From Alphaproteobacteria bacterium (GTDB lineage Bacteria; Pseudomonadota; Alphaproteobacteria; Micavibrionales; Micavibrionaceae): DNA of 6,731 bases. Positions within the stretch are counted from its first letter, which is position 1. The number at the start of each line of letters is the position of its first letter. Positions 1 through 5,196 of this stretch are shown piece by piece. The DNA lies in NCBI GenBank assembly GCA_030639165.1, contig DAOWDF010000014.1:1-6731 (forward strand). The letters are read 5' to 3'. The notes below the pieces were generated by a model that searched no databases, was not told the origin of the DNA, and saw only the letters and a list, made by a program, of their open reading frames with translations. The position numbers were made by a program, and so were the translations under genes.

Positions 1-1
1 C

Positions 2-214
2 CTTATTGGGCTTGAGCGCCGTGGCTTTGATAAAATAGAGATAAAGCAATTACAACGTGCATTTAAGCAATTATTTGATAATAATAATGGTACATTAGAG
101 CAGCGTATTAATACGGCATCTGATGATTTCTCTAATGATGATTTAACAATGTCTATAATTAATTTTGCTAAGGCAAAAACTAGATTTCCGCTATGTCAGC
201 CACGCAAGAAATAA
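2..214 (+). CDS. lpxA: LpxA C-terminal fragment, acyl-ACP--UDP-N-acetylglucosamine O-acyltransferase (5' truncated by window edge)
   Basis: An open frame enters from the left edge and gives 70 residues before a TAA at 212-214. It begins LIGLERRGFDKIEIKQLQRA, matching the LpxA C-terminal helical domain that follows the left-handed beta helix (compare the N-V-G-L-K-R-R-G-F type segment in E. coli LpxA). It ends RFPLCQPRKK, resembling the R-x-x-C-x-P-R tails of alphaproteobacterial LpxA. LpxA is a cytoplasmic trimer that transfers a hydroxyacyl chain from acyl-ACP to the 3-OH of UDP-GlcNAc, the first step of lipid A synthesis. The catalytic histidine and the beta-helix repeats lie upstream of the window and cannot be checked. 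The end overlaps the start of lpxI by 22 bases in another frame, so the two are almost certainly cotranscribed. The truncation is only the window edge, and no break is visible. The family call rests on a short piece plus the context of lpxI and lpxB. Confidence 0.88.
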   Translation, partial: LIGLERRGFDKIEIKQLQRAFKQLFDNNNGTLEQRINTASDDFSNDDLTMSIINFAKAKTRFPLCQPRKK

Positions 215-1032
215 AATCAAAAAAATTAGGTATTATAGCTGGCGGAGGTAGCTTGCCGGCCAAACTGGTTTCTAGTTGTCAGAATAAAAATATAGAGCCA
301 TTTATAATTGGTTTTGAAGGCCAAACATCAGTGGATATTATGGATGGCCATAATCATAGCTGGGTTGGGCTTGGCTCAGTAGGTAAAATAATTAAATACT
401 TTAAATCTAACGGTGTTACTGATCTTGTCTTGATTGGTAGTATTAAGCGTCCTTCATTTTCTAAGATAAAGCTTGATTTTAGGGCAGTTAAGATGCTTGC
501 AAGCATGGCTTTAAAATCTATGGGTGATAATCAGGTGTTGGACAGGATTAAAACGGAGCTTGAGCTTGAGGGTTTTACTTTGCATGGTATTCAAGAGTTC
601 TGTGATGAGGTTATTGTAGGCGAAGGTCTGTTAGGAGGGGCATCTCCTACAGCAGAGGATTGTAGTAATATAGAACTCGGAATTAAGGCTTCACAATTGA
701 TTGGGGCCATGGATATTGGGCAATCTGTTATTGTGCAAAATGGTATGGTTGTCGGGGTTGAGGCGGTTGAGGGAACTGACGCTCTAATTGAGCGCTGCAC
801 TTTGCTATTACAAAAAGGTGGCAGAGGGATTCTAGTTAAAAGTTGTAAGCCACAGCAAGATAAAAATCTTGATTTACCTACAATTGGTGAGAATACTGTT
901 ATTAATGCATATAAAGCAGGGCTTAGTGGCATTGCTGTTCATGCAAATAATGTTATCATTACTGATTTAGATGCCGTAGTTAAATTAGCGGATAAACATG
1001 GGATATTTATTATTGGCATAAATATCGATTAA
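193..1032 (+). CDS. lpxI: LpxI, UDP-2,3-diacylglucosamine pyrophosphatase (DUF1009 family)
   Basis: This 279-residue cytoplasmic protein is close to the length of Caulobacter LpxI (about 280). The family hydrolyses UDP-2,3-diacylglucosamine to lipid X and UMP; it replaces LpxH in alphaproteobacteria and attacks the alpha phosphate. An N-terminal glycine-rich stretch (KLGIIAGGGSLP, residues 11-22) opens the first domain. DLVLIGSIKRPSF (77-89) and GDNQVLDRIKTELELEGF (111-128) are family-typical blocks. The C-terminal DUF1009 domain contains QSVIVQNGMVVGVEAVEGTD (177-196) and KPQQDKNLDLPTIGENT (219-235). One of Asp223/Asp227 in that last block probably corresponds to the mechanistically important Asp225 of the Caulobacter enzyme, but I did not align them. 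The ATG lies inside the last codons of lpxA with no good Shine-Dalgarno: the nearest AAGG is 19 bases upstream. Initiation by translational coupling to lpxA is therefore likely. No better in-frame start exists before the glycine-rich motif. lpxB follows after 18 bases, and LpxB uses the lipid X made here. Confidence 0.93.
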   Translation: MSATQEIKSKKLGIIAGGGSLPAKLVSSCQNKNIEPFIIGFEGQTSVDIMDGHNHSWVGLGSVGKIIKYFKSNGVTDLVLIGSIKRPSFSKIKLDFRAVKMLASMALKSMGDNQVLDRIKTELELEGFTLHGIQEFCDEVIVGEGLLGGASPTAEDCSNIELGIKASQLIGAMDIGQSVIVQNGMVVGVEAVEGTDALIERCTLLLQKGGRGILVKSCKPQQDKNLDLPTIGENTVINAYKAGLSGIAVHANNVIITDLDAVVKLADKHGIFIIGINID

Positions 1033-1036
1033 TCAT

Positions 1037-1041
1037 AAGGA
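1037..1041 (+). promoter_or_regulatory. Ribosome binding site for lpxB
   Basis: AAGGA lies 9 bases before the lpxB ATG at 1051, within the 18-base gap after the lpxI stop. It supports this start and shows that lpxB can be initiated independently, unlike lpxI, which lacks a site of this quality. Confidence 0.8.
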
Positions 1042-1050
1042 CGTATCAAT

Positions 1051-2304
1051 ATGAATTTCTTTTTTGTAGTTGGAGAAAACTCTGGAGATGCTTTGGCCGC
1101 GCCTTTAATTACTGCATTAAAGGAAAAACATGGTGATGATACACGCTGCTTTGGAGTAGGCGGCCCTCTTATGAAGGAAGCTGGCTTTGAAGAGTTACTG
1201 CCTATGGATCAAATTTCTGTTATCGGTATATGGGAAGTTCTACCTAAAATTCCTAGACTAATAAAGCTAAATAAGTTTATTGCGGAGGAGATTGAGAAGC
1301 AGCAACCTGATGCTGTTATTACTGTTGATTTCCCAGATTTTAATTTTATTCTTGCTAAGGCTCTTAAAAAGAACGGTATTTTTAAGGGGAAGATTATACA
1401 CTATGTATCGCCTAGTGTTTGGGCATGGCGACCAGCTAGAGCAAGTAATATTGCCCCATATCTTGATGGAATGATGTGTTTATTTGATATGGAGGTTGAA
1501 CTATATACTCGTAATGGATTGAAGGCTGCGCATGTTGGGCATCCTATAGTTACTAATGATTTGGATAATGTTACTGGTGAGCATTTCAGGAGCGCGAGGG
1601 AAATCCCAGAGGATTGCAAAACTATTGGGTTGTTTCTGGGGAGCAGGGAATCAGAGTTAAAAAACTTAAGCAAGACCCTTAAGGAATCCGTCGGTATTAT
1701 AAATGAGTTTCGTAGTGATATACATGTTATTGCTCCTACTTTGCCTAAGGTCGAGTATAAAGTTAGAAAAATATTAGAGGATATGAAGGCACCGACTCAT
1801 ATATCTGAAAATATAGATGTAAAATGGAGTGCATTTAAAGCTTGTGATATAGCTATTGCTGTTTCGGGGACGGTGGCGCTGGAGCTGGCATATGCTGGTG
1901 TCCCTCACATTATTGCATATAAAATAAATCCAATTACAGCACTGATTTTGAAGTTTATGCTGAAAACAAAATATGTGCATTTGGCTAATATATTACTTGG
2001 AAGAGAGGTCGTGCCAGAATGTTTGCAGAAAAATTGTAATGCAGATTATATTGCGCAAAAGGCAAATGACTTACTTGATGACAAAGCCCAGCAGGATGCA
2101 CAAAAGGAAGACTTTAAGGCTATTGCCGGTTTATTAGGTGGTGGAGATGGCGTATCACCTTCTACTAAAGCTGTTAATTTTATTACTAGTGTTCTTGAAG
2201 AAAGCACTGATCATGTAGATCAGGCTGTTGCTTCAAATGAGACAGCTAATGAAAATGTTGTTGTTAGTCCGATAGGCTTAACAGCTATATTTAATAATCT
2301 ATAG
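1051..2304 (+). CDS. lpxB: LpxB, lipid-A-disaccharide synthase (GT19 family)
   Basis: LpxB is a peripheral inner-membrane glycosyltransferase. It joins lipid X to UDP-2,3-diacylglucosamine, forming the beta-1',6-linked disaccharide of lipid A and releasing UDP. GT19 blocks appear in order: the N-terminal GENSGD (8-13); IGIWEVLPKIPRL (58-70); ITVDFPDFNF (90-99), whose Asp96 matches the essential Asp98 of E. coli; YVSPSVWAWRPAR (118-130); GHP (163-165); GSRESE (197-202), with Arg199 the expected conserved arginine; SGTVALELA (272-280); and LGREVVPECLQ (316-326). The residue before GSR is Leu196, where the family usually has proline. The protein is 417 residues against 382 in E. coli. The last 33 or so (385-417) form a Ser/Asn/Val-rich tail that I do not recognise as part of the GT19 fold. 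The start is set by a good ribosome binding site. It is cotranscribed with lpxA and lpxI. The stop lies 5 bases from the stop of convergent gltA. Family assignment is secure. Confidence 0.97.
   Translation: MNFFFVVGENSGDALAAPLITALKEKHGDDTRCFGVGGPLMKEAGFEELLPMDQISVIGIWEVLPKIPRLIKLNKFIAEEIEKQQPDAVITVDFPDFNFILAKALKKNGIFKGKIIHYVSPSVWAWRPARASNIAPYLDGMMCLFDMEVELYTRNGLKAAHVGHPIVTNDLDNVTGEHFRSAREIPEDCKTIGLFLGSRESELKNLSKTLKESVGIINEFRSDIHVIAPTLPKVEYKVRKILEDMKAPTHISENIDVKWSAFKACDIAIAVSGTVALELAYAGVPHIIAYKINPITALILKFMLKTKYVHLANILLGREVVPECLQKNCNADYIAQKANDLLDDKAQQDAQKEDFKAIAGLLGGGDGVSPSTKAVNFITSVLEESTDHVDQAVASNETANENVVVSPIGLTAIFNNL
2196..2226 (-). terminator. Possible terminator hairpin for the gltA transcript, inside the 3' end of lpxB
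   Basis: CTGATC (2207-2212) and GATCAG (2218-2223) are a perfect inverted repeat with a 5-base loop. Three further pairs (2203-2205 with 2224-2226) extend it across a single bulged A at 2206. Read on the minus strand, the stem is followed by TTCTTC, a short T-rich stretch, about 85-105 bases past the gltA stop. On the plus strand no T-run follows. If used, gltA mRNA would end inside lpxB and be antisense to its tail. The T-tract is interrupted, so this is tentative. Confidence 0.28.
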
Positions 2305-2306
2305 CT
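2283..2306 (+). terminator. Weak inverted repeat at the end of lpxB, possible terminator
   Basis: AGCTATA (2283-2289) and TATAGCT (2300-2306) are perfect 7-base arms around a 10-base loop spanning the lpxB stop codon. A T-rich stretch follows on the plus strand (2308-2328). Only two of seven pairs are G-C, so the stem would be weak. It is listed because it is the only terminator-like structure at the 3' end of the lpx operon. Confidence 0.2.
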
Positions 2307-2309
2307 ATT

Positions 2310-3620
2310 CTATTTTCGATCTTTTATATCAACATATGGTCTTGATTTTGGGCCAGTATATAGCTGTCTTGGACGGCCAATACGTAGTGCAGGCTCTTCA
2401 AGCATTTCTTTCCATTGTGAAATCCAGCCCACTGTACGGGCAACTGCAAATAATACAGTGAACATGCTTGTAGGAAAGCCCATTGCGCTAAGGATTATGC
2501 CTGAATAGAAATCAACATTAGGGAATAATTTACGATCTACGAAATATGGATCTTCTAGTGCAATGCGCTCAAGTTCCATTGCTAATTCAACCCTAGGATC
2601 ACTTACTCCAAGGTCAGCAAGAACTTCATCGCAGGCTTTTTTAAGGACGTTTGCGCGTGGATCAAAGTTTTTATATACCCTATGACCAAAGCCCATTAGG
2701 CGGAATGGATCATCTTTGTCTTTTGCGCGTGCAATAAATTCAGGGATTTTATCTACCGAGCCTATTTGATCAAGCATTTCTAGCACAGCCTGATTTGCTC
2801 CACCATGGCTAGGCCCCCAAAGTGATGCAATGCCAGCGCCTACACATGCGAATGGATTTGCTTGTGATGAACCAGCCAAACGTACAGTTGACGTCGATGC
2901 GTTTTGCTCATGATCTGCATGCAGTATCAATATCTTATCCATTGCATTGGCTAGTACTGGATTTACTTTATATGGCTCCGCTGGCACTGCGAAACACATA
3001 TAGAGGAAGTTTTCTGAGAATGATAAATCATTGCGTGGATACATAAAGGGCTGACCAATTGAATATTTATGTGTCATCGCGCCTAATGTTGCAACCTTTG
3101 CAATAAGACGGTGCGCTGATACTTCACGCTGCTCAGGATCGTTTATGTCTAAAGAATCATGATAGAAAGCGGATAGTGCGCTCATAACTGCGCACATAAT
3201 TGCCATAGGGTGAGCGTCGCGCCTAAATCCGCGATAGAAGAAGTTTACCTGTTCATCAACCATTGTGTGGTATCTGATTTCATTGTCAAAATCTTCTTTT
3301 TCTTTTGTATTTGGTAGATCACCATATAGCAATAAATGAGCAACATCTAGGAAGCTACTTTTTTCTGCTAAATCTGCGATATGATAACCGCGATGTGATA
3401 GAATACCTTTTTCGCCATCTATGAATGTCAGTCTAGATTTACAGCTACCAGTTGCAGTAAAGCTTGGGTCGAATGTGAAATGTCCTGTTTGTGCATAAAG
3501 CTTGCGAATGTCAATAACAGGTGGCCCTTCTGTACCCTCTAGAACTGGCAATTTGAATGATTCACCAGTTTCATCATTGGTTAGAGTAAATGTTTTTTCT
3601 GTTTTTGGATTCTTGTTCAC
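2310..3620 (-). CDS. gltA: Citrate synthase, type II (hexameric) GltA
   Basis: This 436-residue cytoplasmic enzyme condenses acetyl-CoA with oxaloacetate to citrate, the entry step of the TCA cycle. Its length and its N-terminal beta-rich segment (residues about 1-60) fit the Gram-negative type II class. Visible blocks are FIDGEKGILSHRGYHI (66-81), the conserved LHADHEQNASTS (233-244), WGPSHGGANQA (268-278), MGFGHRVYKNFDPRA (309-323) and NVDFYSG (368-374). From these the catalytic triad should be His272, His313 and Asp370, matching His264, His305 and Asp362 of E. coli. The C-terminal IGRPRQLYTG (414-423) is also typical. The start is GTG at 3618-3620. AAGGA lies 8 bases upstream and there is no in-frame ATG near it, so GTG is well supported. 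It lies 51 bases downstream of gltX on the same strand, with its own good promoter overlapping the gltX end. It converges with lpxB across 5 bases. No key residue is missing. Confidence 0.97.
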   Translation of the reverse strand: MNKNPKTEKTFTLTNDETGESFKLPVLEGTEGPPVIDIRKLYAQTGHFTFDPSFTATGSCKSRLTFIDGEKGILSHRGYHIADLAEKSSFLDVAHLLLYGDLPNTKEKEDFDNEIRYHTMVDEQVNFFYRGFRRDAHPMAIMCAVMSALSAFYHDSLDINDPEQREVSAHRLIAKVATLGAMTHKYSIGQPFMYPRNDLSFSENFLYMCFAVPAEPYKVNPVLANAMDKILILHADHEQNASTSTVRLAGSSQANPFACVGAGIASLWGPSHGGANQAVLEMLDQIGSVDKIPEFIARAKDKDDPFRLMGFGHRVYKNFDPRANVLKKACDEVLADLGVSDPRVELAMELERIALEDPYFVDRKLFPNVDFYSGIILSAMGFPTSMFTVLFAVARTVGWISQWKEMLEEPALRIGRPRQLYTGPKSRPYVDIKDRK

Positions 3621-3628
3621 GATGGATG

Positions 3629-3633
3629 TCCTT
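3629..3633 (-). promoter_or_regulatory. Ribosome binding site for gltA (decides the GTG start)
   Basis: On the minus strand AAGGA lies 8 bases before the GTG at 3618-3620. No ATG is available in frame nearby, so this site fixes the non-ATG start of citrate synthase. Confidence 0.8.
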
Positions 3634-3653
3634 GATAAAAGGTTAGGTTAGAA

Positions 3654-3682
3654 ACTATAGTCTAAATATGGCTATCTTTCAA
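3654..3682 (-). promoter_or_regulatory. Sigma70-type promoter for gltA, overlapping the 3' end of gltX
   Basis: On the minus strand, TTGAAA (3677-3682) is followed by exactly 17 bases and then TATAGT (3654-3659). Each hexamer matches five of six consensus positions. The -35 box lies in the last codons of gltX, and transcription would begin near 3647, giving a 5' leader of about 26 bases before the GTG. A TAACC direct repeat (3641-3650, minus strand) sits at the expected start point. gltA is therefore likely transcribed independently as well as by read-through from gltX. This is inferred from sequence match only. Confidence 0.6.
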
Positions 3683-5075
3683 TAGCAGCTTGAATGCGCG
3701 CGGATGTTTCAGCGGCTCCTAAAATCTCTACAGCATGGAATATTGAAGGTGAAACTGTTGTTCCAGTTAGCGCAGCCCTTAGTGGCATAGCTACTTTTCC
3801 AAGTTTTCCGTCTTTAAATTCATCTGCTACAGACTTGCAGATTTCTTGAGTTTTTTCAGCATTAATCTCTGTTGTGTTTTCAATTGCAGCTTTTAATGCG
3901 AGCAATATTTCTTCTGCTCCATCTAGATTTTTAAGTGCTTTTTCGTCAAAACTAAGTGGAATTGATTTAGCGTAGAATGCGCTTTCATCTACGAATTGCA
4001 GTAGAGTCTTTGCTCTGGATTTTAGCTCATCAATGCCTTGGGTTATACGTGACTTACCAACATCATCGGGCGTAATTCCGTGGCGTTGCTCGTAAAATGC
4101 CAAAGATTGATTAATCAAATGTTCGGCGGTGCTTTCATTTATATAATGCGCGTTCAAGCTATCGAGCTTTGCAAAGTCGAATTTAGCAGGAGCTTTGCCG
4201 ATATGTTCAAGATTAAACCACTCGATAGCTTTTTCAGTAGGTATGATTTCATCATCACCATGCGACCAGCCAAGGCGTAGTAAGTAGTTAACCAAGGCTT
4301 CGGGCAAGTATCCCATATCACGGAATTCTTGTACGCTTTGTGCGCCGTGACGCTTGGAGAATTTACCGCCATCCGCGCCATGAATAAGAGGCGAATGTGC
4401 AAAAATTGGAGTATCCCAGCCCATTGCATCGAATATTATTTTTTGGCGGAAGGTGTTATTCAAATGGTCATCACCGCGCAAGATATGGGTTATGCCCATA
4501 TCATGGTCGTCAACAACCACTGATAGCATATAAGTTGGTGTGCCGTCACTGCGAAGTATTATGAAGTCATCAAGCTGGTCATTTGGAGTTGTTACCTCGC
4601 CTTGGACTTTGTCATGGATAGTTGTAGAGCCTTCTAACGGCGCTTTTATGCGCACAACTGGCTTTATATCTTTGGGCGCATCAGCAGGGTCAGCGTCGCG
4701 CCACCTGCGGTCGTAAAATGTTTTACGGCCCTCTGTTTTAGCCTTCTCGCGCATTTCGGTTAGTTCTTCAGGGCTGCAATAACAGTAATACGCTTGTCCT
4801 TTATCAATCATTTGCTGAGCGATTTCTCTGTGGCGCTCTTGACGTGAGAACTGTGATATAACTTCGCCATCATGATCTAGCCCTAGCCATTTTAAGCCAT
4901 CCATAATGGCGTCCACTGCTGCTTCTGAGTGGCGCTTGCGGTCGGTATCTTCGATGCGGACAATAAATTTACCATTGTTATGCCTAGCATATAGCCAGTT
5001 AAAAAGGGCTGTACGTGCATTACCAACATGCATAAAACCTGTGGGAGATGGTGGAAAACGTGTTACAACAGTCAT
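3672..5075 (-). CDS. gltX: Glutamyl-tRNA synthetase (class I, GltX)
   Basis: This cytoplasmic enzyme activates glutamate with ATP and charges tRNA-Glu; in bacteria with GatCAB such enzymes may also charge tRNA-Gln. At 467 residues it has the usual bacterial length (E. coli 471). The N-terminus MTVVTRFPPSPTGFMHVGNA carries the HIGH-type motif as HVGN (16-19), followed by ARTALFNWLYAR. The KMSKS-type loop is KFSKRHGA (238-245). RIEDTDRKR (40-48) and the VVVDDHDMGITHILRGDDH block (186-204) are GluRS signatures of the Rossmann catalytic core. The C-terminal anticodon-binding region ends with the typical GKVAMPLRAALTG segment (426-438). Cys98 and Cys100 match two zinc ligands of the E. coli enzyme, but the positions of its Cys125 and His127 are Trp and Asp, so the site is incomplete. 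The ATG start gives the canonical N-terminus, though only a weak AAGAAAG lies upstream. It heads the leftward gltX-gltA unit and diverges from comEC. Confidence 0.97.
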   Translation of the reverse strand: MTVVTRFPPSPTGFMHVGNARTALFNWLYARHNNGKFIVRIEDTDRKRHSEAAVDAIMDGLKWLGLDHDGEVISQFSRQERHREIAQQMIDKGQAYYCYCSPEELTEMREKAKTEGRKTFYDRRWRDADPADAPKDIKPVVRIKAPLEGSTTIHDKVQGEVTTPNDQLDDFIILRSDGTPTYMLSVVVDDHDMGITHILRGDDHLNNTFRQKIIFDAMGWDTPIFAHSPLIHGADGGKFSKRHGAQSVQEFRDMGYLPEALVNYLLRLGWSHGDDEIIPTEKAIEWFNLEHIGKAPAKFDFAKLDSLNAHYINESTAEHLINQSLAFYEQRHGITPDDVGKSRITQGIDELKSRAKTLLQFVDESAFYAKSIPLSFDEKALKNLDGAEEILLALKAAIENTTEINAEKTQEICKSVADEFKDGKLGKVAMPLRAALTGTTVSPSIFHAVEILGAAETSARIQAAIER

Positions 5076-5196
5076 TACTGGAGCTTTCTTAGTTTAATTG
5101 TGGGCGTCGTTAAATTTTGCCTTACTTATAAAATATGTAGAGGCTCATTTGCTTAGCTACACTTAAACTTAGTGTGCTCTAATTCAATATACACAA
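5076..5196. promoter_or_regulatory. Divergent gltX/comEC intergenic region
   Basis: This 121-base AT-rich stretch must hold the promoters of both outward-facing genes. On the minus strand TATAAG (5125-5130) could serve as a gltX -10 box, but no convincing -35 stands at the right distance. On the plus strand TATAAA (5127-5132) has no partner either. I cannot place either promoter with confidence. The region also contains a bulged inverted repeat, described separately, and no small ORF that I can support. Confidence 0.5.
5155..5178. repeat. Bulged inverted repeat upstream of comEC
   Basis: The left arm AGCTACACT (5155-5163) and right arm AGTGTGCT (5171-5178) pair over eight positions with one bulged T at 5158, around a 7-base AT-rich centre. 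It ends 18 bases before the first possible comEC start. It could be a repressor or activator site or a leader hairpin; no T-run follows, so it is not a terminator. Chance occurrence in AT-rich DNA is possible. Confidence 0.35.

Noticed and set aside
591..932. Minus-strand open frame of 113 codons opposite lpxI
   Set aside because: It lies wholly antisense to a well-supported lpxI, shows no recognisable motif, and has low-complexity Ser/Pro/Thr-rich composition typical of a shadow frame.
1401..1980. Two minus-strand open frames (90 and 68 codons) opposite lpxB, plus a plus-strand one at 1280-1474
   Set aside because: All lie inside the confirmed lpxB coding sequence in other frames, without plausible protein character or ribosome binding context.
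2822..3046. Plus-strand open frame of 74 codons opposite gltA
   Set aside because: It overlaps the catalytic core of citrate synthase and shows no family resemblance, so it is a shadow frame.
3621..3671. A small gene or terminator between gltX and gltA
   Set aside because: The 51-base gap is filled by the gltA promoter and ribosome binding site; the only palindrome (ACTATAGT, 3654-3661) overlaps the -10 box and is too short to terminate.
4080..5097. Several short open frames overlapping gltX on both strands (4080-4280, 4154-4429, 4329-4523, 4906-5097)
   Set aside because: gltX explains the whole stretch with conserved motifs throughout, and none of these frames has a recognisable product.
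5127..5132. TATAAA as a comEC -10 box
   Set aside because: No sequence resembling a -35 box lies 15-19 bases upstream, and the resulting leader would be long; AT-rich DNA yields such hexamers by chance.
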